Assembly (NCBI RefSeq): GCF_003258595.1
Contig: NZ_QHHQ01000001.1
Span: 372,001-436,000 of the forward strand
Reading direction: 5' to 3'
From: Acuticoccus sediminis
GTDB lineage: Bacteria > Pseudomonadota > Alphaproteobacteria > Rhizobiales > Amorphaceae
DNA: 64,000 nt
Shown here in pieces: positions 28,275 to 37,708 of this stretch (the stretch's first letter is position 1; every line of letters starts with the position of its first letter). A program made the translations under genes and the position numbers. Under the pieces are notes generated by a model. It was not told the DNA's origin, searched no databases, and saw only the letters and a program-made list of their open reading frames with translations.

Positions 28275-30347
28275 ATGACCGACACCTTCAAAATCGGCAT
28301 CGACGTCGGTGGAACGTTCACCGACCTCGTCGCCATCGACGCGAGCGGCGCGACGGTCGCCTGCAAGACGCCCTCGACGCCGCAGGACCAGTCGGTGGGC
28401 GTGCTCACCGGGCTCGGCAACCTCGCCGGGCGCCTCGGCCTCCCGCTGGCCGACCTTCTGGCGCGGACCGAGCGGATCGTCCACGGCACCACCGTCGCGA
28501 CCAACGCGCTGCTGGAGCGCAAGGGCGCCAAGGTCGGCCTCCTCACCACCGAGGGGCACCGCGACATCATCGAAATGCGCGAAGGGCTGAAGCCCGAGCG
28601 CTACAACCTGATGATGCCGCCGCCGGAGCCGCTTGTCCCGCGCAGCCGCCGGCGCGGCGTGCCGGAGCGCATCGCCTACGACGGCTCGGTGATGATCCCG
28701 CTCGACGAGGAGGCGCTGCGCCGCGAGGTCGCGGAACTCGCGGCCGAGGGCGTCACCTCCGTCGCGATCTGCTACCTCCACGCCTACCGCAACGGCGCGC
28801 ACGAGGCGCGTACCGCCGAGATCGTCGCCGAGATGATGCCGGACGCCTACGTCTCGGTGTCCTCGCGCGTGCTGCCGCAGATCAAGGAGTACGAGCGGCT
28901 CTCGACGACGGTCGTCAACGCCTACATCGGCCCCGTCGTCCGGCGGTACATGGAGCGGCTGACCGGGCGGCTGGTCGAGGCGGGCTTCGCCGGACCGCTG
29001 TTCATCATCCTCTCCCACGGCGGCATCACGCTGGTGCAGGACGCCGTCGCGCTCGCGGCCGGCACCTGCCTCTCCGGTCCGGCCGGCGGCATCGCCGGGG
29101 CGGAGGCGTGCGCGGCGCTGCTGGGCGCGCAGAACGTCATCCCGTTCGACATGGGCGGCACCTCGACCGAGATCTCGCTCATCGCCGGCGGCCGCGTTGC
29201 GCTGACCTCCGAGCGCGGGCTCGCGGGCGAGCGGATCGCGCTGCGCAGCTACGACATCCTGTCGATCGGCGCGGGTGGCGGCTCGCTCGCGGTTCCGGAC
29301 GCGACCGGGAGCTTCACCGTCGGCCCGCAGTCGGCCGGCGCGGTGCCGGGGCCGGCCTGCTACGGCCAGGGCGGCACGATCGCGACCGTCACGGACAGCA
29401 ACCTCGTCCTCGGCCTCCTCGACGAGGGCGCGCTCGCGGGCCGCGCCGGGCGACTCGACAGGGCCGATGCGGAGGCGGCAGTCGACGCGCTCGCCGGGGA
29501 GATCGGCCTCTCCCGAATGGACGCCGCCGCCGGCATCCACCGGCTCATCAACGTCAAGATGGCCGACGGCATCCGCCTCATGACGCTGCGGCGCGGTGTC
29601 GATCCGCGGAACTTCACCCTCCTCTCGTTCGGCGGTGCGGCCGGACTGCACGCGGCCGAAGTGGCGCGCGAGATGGGAATCCCGCGGGTCGTCGTGCCGA
29701 CGGTCGCCTCGGTGCTCTCCGCCTGGGGGATGCTGGCAAGCCACCTGCGCTACGAAGTCGCCCGCTCGCAGGTCGGCAACACCGCCGTCATGGACGACGA
29801 GCCGCTCCGGGCCCTCTACGCGGCGCTGGAGGCGGAGGCGCGGGAGCGTCTGCCCGAGCGCTTCGCCGAGCGGCGCCGCATCGAACGGTCGGCGGAGATG
29901 CGCTACGGCGAGCAGATCTTCGAGGTGAACGTGCCGCTCGACGGCATCGACTTCGACGCGCCGGGTCTCACGGCCGCCGTCGTCGACCGCTTCCACCGCC
30001 GGCACGAGGAGCTCTACACGTACGCCTCGCCCGGCCAGGAGGTGGACCTCGTCAACGCCCGCGTCGCCGTGATCGGCGAGGTCGAGCGGGGCGAGGTGGC
30101 GCGGGCGCTGCCGGACGCCACGGGACCGATCGCGCCCTCGGGCCGGCGGTCGATCTATCTCGACGGGGCATTCGCCGACGTCCCGGTCTATCCGCTCGAT
30201 GCCCTCGCCCACGGCCACACGCTCGCCGGGCCCGCGCTGGTGGCCGGCGAGACGACCACCGTCGCACTGCACCCCGGCGACACGGCGGCGGTGACGCGGC
30301 AGGGCTGGCTCGACATCGCCGTCGCGCCGAAGCGGACACGGGCCTGA
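28275..30347 (+). CDS. hyuA: Hydantoinase A/oxoprolinase family protein
   Basis: 690-aa HyuA subunit of the sugar kinase/Hsp70-like ATPase fold. IGIDVGGTFTDLV near residue 8 is the phosphate-1 motif; GTTVATNALLERKGAKVGLLTTEG follows near 75 and PFDMGGTSTEISLI near 290 is phosphate-2. The reverse order hyuB-hyuA with a 62-bp spacer is seen here. The spacer carries two copies of TTCCGAAGACCCC (28243-28255, 28262-28274) and no clear ribosome-binding site, so translation may start by a leader-independent route or at a later codon. Confidence 0.92.
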   Translation: MTDTFKIGIDVGGTFTDLVAIDASGATVACKTPSTPQDQSVGVLTGLGNLAGRLGLPLADLLARTERIVHGTTVATNALLERKGAKVGLLTTEGHRDIIEMREGLKPERYNLMMPPPEPLVPRSRRRGVPERIAYDGSVMIPLDEEALRREVAELAAEGVTSVAICYLHAYRNGAHEARTAEIVAEMMPDAYVSVSSRVLPQIKEYERLSTTVVNAYIGPVVRRYMERLTGRLVEAGFAGPLFIILSHGGITLVQDAVALAAGTCLSGPAGGIAGAEACAALLGAQNVIPFDMGGTSTEISLIAGGRVALTSERGLAGERIALRSYDILSIGAGGGSLAVPDATGSFTVGPQSAGAVPGPACYGQGGTIATVTDSNLVLGLLDEGALAGRAGRLDRADAEAAVDALAGEIGLSRMDAAAGIHRLINVKMADGIRLMTLRRGVDPRNFTLLSFGGAAGLHAAEVAREMGIPRVVVPTVASVLSAWGMLASHLRYEVARSQVGNTAVMDDEPLRALYAALEAEARERLPERFAERRRIERSAEMRYGEQIFEVNVPLDGIDFDAPGLTAAVVDRFHRRHEELYTYASPGQEVDLVNARVAVIGEVERGEVARALPDATGPIAPSGRRSIYLDGAFADVPVYPLDALAHGHTLAGPALVAGETTTVALHPGDTAAVTRQGWLDIAVAPKRTRA

Positions 30348-30548
30348 CCCCCGCGTCGCCGCGCGGCGGACGCGGGTCACCGCCGGGCGAAGGCGGCACG
30401 GGCGCTCGGCGTATTGAGGGCGCGCGCCACCGTCGGCGAGGACGCGCTCCCGACCTCAACCGTCGCGTCGGGCCTCGCTTAAATAAATCTTGAATCGACA
30501 ACAATTGCGGGGCACGACCATCGTCATCCGACGTTCGGAAAGGCCCCC

Positions 30549-31853
30549 ATGGACACGCGAAAGACGCTGCACATCGGCCTCTCGCTCGCCCCCACGTGGC
30601 TGAGCGGCGCGGCCTGGCGCCGGCCGGACAGTGACGTCGAGGGGATCTACGGTCCCGCCTTCGCGATCGACGTCGCCAGGCGAGCGGAGGCGGCAAAGCT
30701 CGACTTCGTGTTCCGGCCCGACACGCTCTACCTCAACACCGAGATGCTCGGCACCGGGCCCGGTTTTTCGAGCCTCGACCCGACGATGCTGCTGGCCGCT
30801 GTCGCCGGGGCGACCGAGGCGATCGGCCTCCTGACGACGGTCTCGACCACCTTCTGGCCGCCCTACGTCGTCGCCCGGCAGCTCCTGTCGCTGGACTGGA
30901 TCAGCAAGGGCCGGGCCGGCTGGAACATCGTGACCGCGCTCGACGGGCACGAGAACTTCGGCCTCTACGCGATGCCCTCCTCGGAAGCGCGGTACGACCG
31001 GGCGGCGGAGTTCACCGACGTCGTGCGCGGCCTGTGGGAGAGCTTCCCGAACCAGGCGCTGGTGCGCGACCGCCGCACGGGGCGCTACGCCGACACCACG
31101 CGCATCACCCCCATCGACCACGAGGGCCTGCATTTCCGCGTGAAGGGGCCCATGAGCCTGCCGTCGTTCGGGACCGGTCGCATCCCGCTGTTTCAGGCGG
31201 GGGCGTCCGAGGACGGGCGCAACTTCGCCGCGGACGTCGCCGACGCGATCTTCGCCTCGACGCCCGACAAGGCGGCGGCGATCGAGCTGCGCGGCGACCT
31301 CCGCCGCCGGGCCGAGCGCTACGGGCGCGTGGCGGGCGACATCCGTGTCCTGCCGGGCCTCAGCCTGACGCTGGCCGCGAGCCGCGCCGAGGCGGCCGAG
31401 CTCTTCGCCGCGACGCACCGCGGCGCGGACAGGTCGCGCGCGCTCGCATCGGTCAAGGCGATGACGGGGCTGGACCTGACGGGCTGGCCGTCCGACCGCC
31501 GCGTCCGGCCGGAGGACCTGCCCGAGGCGCCGGAGACCGTGCGAAGCCGCACCCACGCCGACCTCCTGCGCCGCCTCATCGCCATCGAAACGCCGACGGC
31601 GGGCGATCTGCTGACCCGGCCCGAAGTCGTCGGCTCGGCCCATTGGCGCATCATCGGCACACCGGACGACGCGGCCGACGAGATCGAGGACTGGGCGGCC
31701 GCCGGCGCGATCGACGGCTTCGTCGCGCTGCCGGCGGGGTCCACGACCTCGATGCACCTCTTTCTGGAGGAGGTGGTGCCGCGGCTCACCCAGCGCGGGC
31801 TGTTCCGCTCCGAGTACCGCGGCACGACGTTCGCCGACCACCTGCTGGATTGA
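30549..31853 (+). CDS. NtaA/SnaA/DszA-family FMNH2-dependent monooxygenase
   Basis: 434-aa luciferase-like monooxygenase of the nitrilotriacetate monooxygenase component A family. It starts MDTRKTLHIGLSLAPTWLSG, then AEAAKLDFVFRPDT, GLLTTVSTTFWPPYVVARQL and the typical GRAGWNIVTALDGHENFG and PLFQAGASEDGRNFAA segments. The enzyme needs reduced FMN from a separate reductase, not seen in the window. Substrates of the family include metal chelates and sulfur compounds; here unknown. It is convergent with the TonB-dependent receptor. Confidence 0.88.
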   Translation: MDTRKTLHIGLSLAPTWLSGAAWRRPDSDVEGIYGPAFAIDVARRAEAAKLDFVFRPDTLYLNTEMLGTGPGFSSLDPTMLLAAVAGATEAIGLLTTVSTTFWPPYVVARQLLSLDWISKGRAGWNIVTALDGHENFGLYAMPSSEARYDRAAEFTDVVRGLWESFPNQALVRDRRTGRYADTTRITPIDHEGLHFRVKGPMSLPSFGTGRIPLFQAGASEDGRNFAADVADAIFASTPDKAAAIELRGDLRRRAERYGRVAGDIRVLPGLSLTLAASRAEAAELFAATHRGADRSRALASVKAMTGLDLTGWPSDRRVRPEDLPEAPETVRSRTHADLLRRLIAIETPTAGDLLTRPEVVGSAHWRIIGTPDDAADEIEDWAAAGAIDGFVALPAGSTTSMHLFLEEVVPRLTQRGLFRSEYRGTTFADHLLD

Positions 31854-31892
31854 GCCAGCGAGAACCCTCGCCGCAGTGAGGGTGCCACCGGT

Positions 31893-31911
31893 CGTTCCGG
31901 GGGCCGGAACG
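31893..31911. terminator. Hairpin between convergent genes
   Basis: CGTTCCGG-N3-CCGGAACG (31893-31911), a perfect 8-bp stem between the monooxygenase stop and the receptor stop. There is no strong T-run on either side, so termination efficiency is uncertain. Confidence 0.5.
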
Positions 31912-31943
31912 CCGGACGCGCGGGCCGGTGGGCGGGACGGCGC

Positions 31944-34118
31944 TCAGAAGGTCGCCGAAAGCTCGCCCCAGATGGCACGCGGCTGGCCGTAGAAGTTGAA
32001 CGTGCCGGTCGTGCCGATCCGCTCGTAGTACTTCTCGTTGAAGATGTTGGTGACCGTCAGCGTGGCGCTGAACCGCTCGCGGAAGGTGTAGCCGACCTGC
32101 CCGTCGACGGTGACGTAGCCGTCCTCCTCGATCCGCACGCCGTTGTAGATGTTGTGGAAGGGACCGGTGACGTTGACGCCGCCCGCGACGTGCGCCCCGT
32201 CGAGCGGCCCTTGATGGACGGTGTACTTGGTCCACAGGTTGAACTGGTGCTGCGGCAGGTAATAGCGGTAGCTGAGGTCGGCCGAGTCCTCGACGTACTG
32301 CATGTCCTGGTAGGTGTAGGCGGCGAAGATGTCCCAGCCCGGCAGGGGTGAGCCGTTGACGCTCGCCTCGATGCCGTTGACCTCGATCGCGCCGCTCGCG
32401 GTGTAGGTGCCCGGCAGGTCCGGGTTGGCGATGGCGCGATTCCGGTCCTTCAGGTGATAGGCGGACAGCGAGGCGCCGAGCTTGTCGTCGAGCCACTGCG
32501 TCTTGATGCCGACCTCGTACTGCTCCGCCTCGCGCGGGCCGAGCGGGTCGCCGCCGGCGTCGAGTTCGGTCTGCGGCTGGAACGTCGTGGTGTAGCTCGC
32601 GTAGAGCGAGATGTTGTCGGTGACGTCGTATACCGCGCCGACGTAAGGGGAGGCGTGCGCCTCGCCGATGTGTGTCTTCGTGTCGGTGAGGAGGTTCTTC
32701 ACGTCCGCGTCGTAGCCCGAAGCGCGCACGCCGGCGATGAGGGTCAGCGGCTCCCACGGCTTGATGCGCACCTGCCCGTAGGCGCCGACCTCGGTGCTGG
32801 TGGTGTCCGTGCGCGAGCGCCAGGCGATGTCCGGCCGAGCGAAGTCCGGGTCCGGATTGTAGATGTTGTTGTTCGGCAGCGCGGACGCGCCGGACCCGCG
32901 ATAGAAGCGCTCGTTCAGGTACTTGAGGTCGGTGCCGACGAGGATGTTCTGCTCCAGCCCCATCACCTCGAACGCCTTGTCGATGTGGGCGTCCACGTGC
33001 AGCGCCTTGTCGTAGACGTCGATCGCCGCGGACGTCATCGACACGTCGCCGGTGACCGGGTCGGCGGGCCCCGAGGTGTAGGCGTAGAAGCCGTCGCCCT
33101 GCTGGTCGGTGTAGCGGGCGGAGAGGCGCATGTGGCCGCTGCCGTCCTCGAAACGGTGCTCCAGTTCGCCGATGACGCTGGTCTGCTGGGTGTCGAACTC
33201 GTTCCAGTCGGCGCCGAGGAAGGTGTCGCGCGAGACGTCGAGGAGCTCGCCGTCCGGATAGGTCGGCAGGGCGTTCGAGGGCGCATAGGACCGGCGCTGG
33301 TGCCACGCCCCGATCGACAGGGTCGTGTTGTCGGTGAGGTCCACGTCGACGGCCGCGTAACCGACCCCGCCGTCCCACTCGTTGTCGTCGACGAAGCCGT
33401 CGGACGACTCGCCCGCCAGTACGGCGCGGGCGCGGACGGTCTTGGCCGCGTTGAGCGGGCCGCCGGCGTCGATCATGCCGCGCCAGTGGTCCCAGGAGCC
33501 GTAGCCGGCCCTGCCCTCCACCCGGTACTCCTCGAGGCCGCGCTTGCGCACGAGGTTGACGATACCGCCGGGGTTGCCGGCGCCGGCGTAGAGCGCGCTC
33601 GGCCCCTTGAGGAACTCGACCGCCGAGAACGGGGCAAGGTCCGGGTTGGAGCCGGCGATGCTGGAGAGCGGCGACCAGAGACCGTCGACGAAGTAGGAGT
33701 CGAACTCGAACCCCCGGGAGAAGAGGGAGGAGCGGCCGGGGTCGTTGCGGAAGGCACGCAGGCCCGGCGTGACGGCGACGGCGTCGTCGAGGACGGTGAT
33801 GTTCTGGTCGTTGAGCCGCTCCTCGGTGAGGACGGTGACGGTCTGCGGGATCTCGCGGACGGGCTGGTTGAGAAGTCCGCCGAAGCTCATGCCCCGGGGG
33901 TCGTAGCCGGTGCTGGCGACGGTCCCCGATCCGCTGTCCGACGCGGCGGCCTGCCCGTCGACGGTGATCGGGTCGAGGACGATGGAGGGGCCCTCCACCG
34001 TGGACTGCGCCCAGGCGGCGGCCGGCAGGCCGAGGGCCGTGCCCGAGAGGAGAGCTGACAGGACAGCAACCCGCATCGGCCGCACGCCGGGACGGTCATG
34101 ACAAGGGTTGGTCTTCAT
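31944..34118 (-). CDS. TonB-dependent siderophore-type outer-membrane receptor
   Basis: 724-aa outer-membrane receptor. The ATG at 34118 is preceded by GGAGTGGGGA. A signal peptide ends AAWAQ, followed by a TonB-box-like segment (GPSIVLDPITVDGQ), a plug domain with REIPQTVTVLTEERLND, then the barrel with sequence FLKGPSALYAGAGNPGGIVNLVRK. The terminal residues EKYYERIGTTGTFNFYGQPRAIWGELSATF end in Phe, as outer-membrane porins do. It belongs to the FhuE/ferrichrome-type group. Iron-siderophore or another metal chelate is the likely ligand. Confidence 0.92.
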   Translation of the reverse strand: MKTNPCHDRPGVRPMRVAVLSALLSGTALGLPAAAWAQSTVEGPSIVLDPITVDGQAAASDSGSGTVASTGYDPRGMSFGGLLNQPVREIPQTVTVLTEERLNDQNITVLDDAVAVTPGLRAFRNDPGRSSLFSRGFEFDSYFVDGLWSPLSSIAGSNPDLAPFSAVEFLKGPSALYAGAGNPGGIVNLVRKRGLEEYRVEGRAGYGSWDHWRGMIDAGGPLNAAKTVRARAVLAGESSDGFVDDNEWDGGVGYAAVDVDLTDNTTLSIGAWHQRRSYAPSNALPTYPDGELLDVSRDTFLGADWNEFDTQQTSVIGELEHRFEDGSGHMRLSARYTDQQGDGFYAYTSGPADPVTGDVSMTSAAIDVYDKALHVDAHIDKAFEVMGLEQNILVGTDLKYLNERFYRGSGASALPNNNIYNPDPDFARPDIAWRSRTDTTSTEVGAYGQVRIKPWEPLTLIAGVRASGYDADVKNLLTDTKTHIGEAHASPYVGAVYDVTDNISLYASYTTTFQPQTELDAGGDPLGPREAEQYEVGIKTQWLDDKLGASLSAYHLKDRNRAIANPDLPGTYTASGAIEVNGIEASVNGSPLPGWDIFAAYTYQDMQYVEDSADLSYRYYLPQHQFNLWTKYTVHQGPLDGAHVAGGVNVTGPFHNIYNGVRIEEDGYVTVDGQVGYTFRERFSATLTVTNIFNEKYYERIGTTGTFNFYGQPRAIWGELSATF

Positions 34119-34130
34119 TCCCCACTCCAT

Positions 34131-34762
34131 CGCAAGAACAATTGATCACGCACGATGGTGGTAGGTTTTGTGCTCTTTTGAAGTCAAGTTTAGACACCAT
34201 ATGAGCATGAAATCTAACGTTACAGAATCGGCCTATATTTCATTCGTTCTAAACTTTGAGAGATTTAGACGAAATCAATACTGTGATCGACGCGCCGACC
34301 AAACGGCGGAGTATAGATCGAAGGCGATCGTTCAGCGATGCATCATTCTTTTTGAAACGATCGGCGGCCTTTGTCGGAGAGGCAATCGGGCCCGGCGACG
34401 GTCCTTTCGGCGGGCGCCGGGAAGGTTACAATCGTGGCAAATCCCGGCGGACTCTAGACCGGATACAGAGTGTTGCCGCCGCGCACCAAGGGGTCGAAAA
34501 GTGCCGGCGGCCCGCCCGGAGCGTCCGCACGGCGCTCCACGGCCCGCCGAATCAGCCCTTCGGCCGTTCCGATCCCACCTCGGACCACATTCCGCATGCT
34601 GATGTATCCGCAAGAATATACGTTGGCATGATCGCTCCGCCGGTCCGGGCGCGCCATCCTCAGCGCACCCAAGGGACCGGCGGCGACACCCGCTCCTCGG
34701 CGGAAACCCGCCGCATCCGGCCCGACCTTGCACCCCGACATGCTGGACCAGGAGCCAGAACC
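34131..34762. other. 632-bp intergenic region, receptor promoter
   Basis: No gene is supported here. The left part is AT-rich. On the minus strand a TTGACT box (complement of 34182-34187) could be a -35 element for the receptor. TTTAGAC occurs at 34189-34195 and 34264-34270, and TCTAAA at 34248-34253; these resemble but do not match iron-response boxes of Rhizobiales. AGCGATGCATC at 34334-34344 recurs at two other intergenic sites. The rest, up to the haloperoxidase start, shows nothing recognisable. Confidence 0.5.
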
Positions 34763-35584
34763 ATGAGCACGTTCACCACCCGCGACGGCACCGAGATCTA
34801 CTACAACGACTGGGGCACCGGGCAGCCCGTCGTCTTCAGCCACGGCTGGCCCCTCAGCGCCGACGCCTTCGAGGACCAGATGGTTTTCCTGGCCGAACGC
34901 GGCTACCGCTGCATCGCGCACGACCGGCGCGGGCATGGCCGCTCCAGCCAGCCCTGGACCGGTAACGACATGGACACCTACGCGTCCGACCTCGCCGAGC
35001 TGATGACCGCGCTCGACATCCGGGACGCGGTCCACGTCGGCCACTCCACCGGCGGCGGCGAGGCGGCGCGCTACGTGGCCCGGCACGGCAAGGGCCGCGT
35101 CGCCCGGCTGGTGCTGATCTCCTCCGTGCCGCCGATCATGCTGAAGACCGACGCCTACCCCGGCGGCCTGCCGATGTCGGTGTTCGACGAGATCCGCGCC
35201 GGCGTCGCGGCCGACCGCTCGCAGTTCTTCATGGACCTGTCGATGCCGTTCTACGGCTACAACCGCGAGGGCGCGAAGGTGTCCGAAGGGGTGCGCGCCT
35301 CGTTCCGCCGCCAGGGCATCCAGGCGGGCCTGCCGGCCGCATACTTCTGCATCAAGGCGTTCTCGGAGACCGACCAGACCGAGGACCTCAAGGCCATCGA
35401 CGTGCCGACCCTGGTGCTCCAGGGCGACGACGACCAGATCGTGCCCTTCGCGCAGGCCGGCAAGCTCCAGGCGGAGATGATCGCGGGCGCGACGCTGAAG
35501 GTCTACGAGGGCGCCCCGCACGGCCTCTGCACCACGCTCAAGGACCGGGTGAATCAGGAATTGCTGGCGTTCCTGAAGGGATGA
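34763..35584 (+). CDS. Non-haem haloperoxidase-type alpha/beta-hydrolase
   Basis: 273-aa hydrolase of the cofactor-free haloperoxidase/perhydrolase group. The start at 34763 has AGGAG upstream and begins [29 protein letters not shown]. Catalytic residues fit: Ser95 in HVGHSTGGG, Asp224 in GDDDQIVP and His253 in APHG. These enzymes hydrolyse esters or form peracids; no haem or metal motif is present. Its stop overlaps an ATG of the following frame, but the downstream gene probably starts 108 bp later at 35692. Co-transcription with that redox protein is likely. Confidence 0.9.
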   Translation: MSTFTTRDGTEIYYNDWGTGQPVVFSHGWPLSADAFEDQMVFLAERGYRCIAHDRRGHGRSSQPWTGNDMDTYASDLAELMTALDIRDAVHVGHSTGGGEAARYVARHGKGRVARLVLISSVPPIMLKTDAYPGGLPMSVFDEIRAGVAADRSQFFMDLSMPFYGYNREGAKVSEGVRASFRRQGIQAGLPAAYFCIKAFSETDQTEDLKAIDVPTLVLQGDDDQIVPFAQAGKLQAEMIAGATLKVYEGAPHGLCTTLKDRVNQELLAFLKG

Positions 35585-35691
35585 CGCAATCTGACCCGAC
35601 CGCGATCCCGGCCGCGCCGGACGGCACCGGCCAGGATCGGCGACCCGCGTCCACCGCCCTATCTGCGGATCTCGACCATGGGAGTGCGTCG

Positions 35692-37365
35692 ATGACTGAG
35701 ACCCTCTACCCCGCGTCGGACACACGATACGCCCAGCGGTGGCCGGTGCTCGGCGCCGAGGAGATCGCGCGGCTCGAACGCTTCGGCACGAAGGAGCGGT
35801 ATGCCGAAGGGGCGATGCTCGTCGAAGGGGGAGGCCGGGCGCCCGGCCTCGCCGTCATCCTCTCCGGCGAGGTGAAGGTGACCCAGCCCGGCGCGCTCGA
35901 ACCGCGCCTCATCACCGTCCACCGCGCCGGGCAGTTCATGGGCGAGCTCGGCCAGCTCTCCGGCCGGCCGTCGCTCTACAACGCGCAGGCGGCCGCCCCG
36001 GTCGAGGCGCTCGTCATCGCCCCGGAGCGGCTGCGCGCCGTCTTCGTCGCCGAGGCCGAGATCGGCGAGATCATCATGCGCGCGCTCATCCTGCGCCGTG
36101 TCGGCCTGATCGCCGGCGGCGTCGGCGGGCCCATCATCATCGGCCGCGCCGACAGCAGCGACGTGCTGCGGCTCGCCGGCTTCCTGCGCCGCAACGGCCA
36201 CCCGCACCGCGAGCTCGACCCCGAGGCCGATCCGGAGGCGTCCTGCCTCATGACCCGCTTCGACATCGCCACCGGGGACCGCCCCATCGTCGTGTGCCCG
36301 GGCGGGCAGATCCTGCGCAATCCGAGCGAGTACGAGCTCGCGCGGTGCCTCGGCATGGTCGAGACCATCGACCCCGACCGCCAGTACGATGTCGCGATCA
36401 TCGGCGCCGGCCCCGCCGGCCTCGCCGCCGCGGTCTACGCGGGGTCGGAGGGGCTGGCTGCGGTCGTCCTCGACTGCCGCTCGTTCGGCGGGCAGGCCGG
36501 CGCGTCGAGCCGCATCGAGAACTACCTCGGCTTCCCGACCGGGATCAGCGGCCTCGCCCTCATGGCCCGGGCCTTCAACCAGGCGACCAAGTTCGGCGTC
36601 GAGTTCGCGATTCCCGAGGAGGTCGTCGCGCTCGACGGCACGCAGGGGGAGCACCGCCTGACCCTCGCGAGCGGCGGGTCGGTGAAGGCCCGGGCCGTGG
36701 TCATCGCCAACGGCGTCGACTACCGCCACCTCGCCGCCGACGGGATGGAGGCGTTCGAGGGCGGCGGCTGCATCCACTACTGGGCCTCGCCGCTGGAGGC
36801 GAAGCTCTGCACCGGGAGCGACGTCGTCCTCGTCGGCGCGGGCAACTCCGCCGGGCAGGCGATCGTCTACCTCGCCAGCAGGGCCAGGCACATCGTCGTG
36901 CTGGTGCGCGGCGAGAGCCTCTCGGCCTCGATGTCGAGCTATCTCGTCGACCGCATCGAGGGTCTGCCGAACGTGACGATCGCGACCCGCTCGGAGGTGA
37001 GCGGCCTCGAGGGATCGGACGGAGTCCTTTCGGCGGTCCGCTGGCGCAGCCGCGGCGACGGCGAGGAGCATGTGACGCAGACGCGCCACCTCTTCCTCTT
37101 CATCGGCGCCGAGCCGCGCACGAGCTGGCTGGCCGGCACCGGAGTGGCGCTCGACCGCCACGGTTTCGTCCTCACCGGGACGAACGCCGGCGACGGCCGC
37201 GGCATACTGGAGACGAGCCGCCCGGGGATCTTCGCGATCGGCGACGTCAGGTCGGCGTCGGTGAAGCGCGTCGCGTCGGCCGTCGGCGAGGGGGCGCAGG
37301 TTGTGGCGGCGCTCCACCAGCACATCCAGCCCCTCAGGACCGCCGCCCCCGCGCCGGCTCTCTGA
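35692..37365 (+). CDS. Cyclic-nucleotide-binding/thioredoxin-reductase-like fusion protein
   Basis: 557-aa protein. Residues about 20-150 form a cNMP-binding-type domain (LAVILSGEVKVTQPG, GQFMGELGQLSGRPS). A short region follows, then an FAD/NAD(P)H thioredoxin-reductase fold: DVAIIGAGPAGLAAAVYAGSEGL and VVLVGAGNSAGQAIVYLAS. Where true thioredoxin reductases have CxxC, this has YWAS, so it cannot use the usual disulfide relay. The start at 35692 has GGGAG 7 bp upstream; an ATG at 35581 overlapping the previous gene is less likely. The function is probably redox signalling, unproven. Confidence 0.85.
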   Translation: MTETLYPASDTRYAQRWPVLGAEEIARLERFGTKERYAEGAMLVEGGGRAPGLAVILSGEVKVTQPGALEPRLITVHRAGQFMGELGQLSGRPSLYNAQAAAPVEALVIAPERLRAVFVAEAEIGEIIMRALILRRVGLIAGGVGGPIIIGRADSSDVLRLAGFLRRNGHPHRELDPEADPEASCLMTRFDIATGDRPIVVCPGGQILRNPSEYELARCLGMVETIDPDRQYDVAIIGAGPAGLAAAVYAGSEGLAAVVLDCRSFGGQAGASSRIENYLGFPTGISGLALMARAFNQATKFGVEFAIPEEVVALDGTQGEHRLTLASGGSVKARAVVIANGVDYRHLAADGMEAFEGGGCIHYWASPLEAKLCTGSDVVLVGAGNSAGQAIVYLASRARHIVVLVRGESLSASMSSYLVDRIEGLPNVTIATRSEVSGLEGSDGVLSAVRWRSRGDGEEHVTQTRHLFLFIGAEPRTSWLAGTGVALDRHGFVLTGTNAGDGRGILETSRPGIFAIGDVRSASVKRVASAVGEGAQVVAALHQHIQPLRTAAPAPAL

Positions 37366-37398
37366 CAGATCCACCACTCGAACCCTTCGACCACAAGG

Positions 37399-37424
37399 AC
37401 GGCGCGCCACCCCCGGCGCGCCGT
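37399..37424 (+). terminator. Hairpin terminator after the CNB-reductase gene
   Basis: ACGGCGCGCC (37399-37408), loop ACCCCC, GGCGCGCCGT (37415-37424), then TCTTCC. A perfect 10-bp GC stem 33 bp after the stop. Confidence 0.75.
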
Positions 37425-37708
37425 TCTTCCTTGCGGGCGCCTGCGACCGGCTCACCGCCGGCACGATCCGAAGCGGCCGGCAGCCGGTCGCCCGTCGGCA
37501 AAACGAGGAGGATTTCGAAGGGCGCGGGCGCTTCGGGCCGGCCGGCGGGTCGTCTGGACGGGGCGCGCCACGCCGCGTCGACGTGGTCAGGCGGCGGAGA
37601 ACGTCGGGTGGGTCACATTCGACGTCAGGACGCGCCACGACGTCGCGACACGCCCGGGCCGTCGGCATCCGGCCCCGCCCGTGCGGGCGGCGCCGAGCGG
37701 CCTGCGCG
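37425..37708. other. Intergenic DNA between convergent genes, nothing seen
   Basis: Together with 37366-37424 this makes a 343-bp gap between the CNB-reductase gene and the convergent response regulator. Beyond the hairpin it is uniformly GC-rich with no supported gene, RNA or repeat. Confidence 0.5.
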
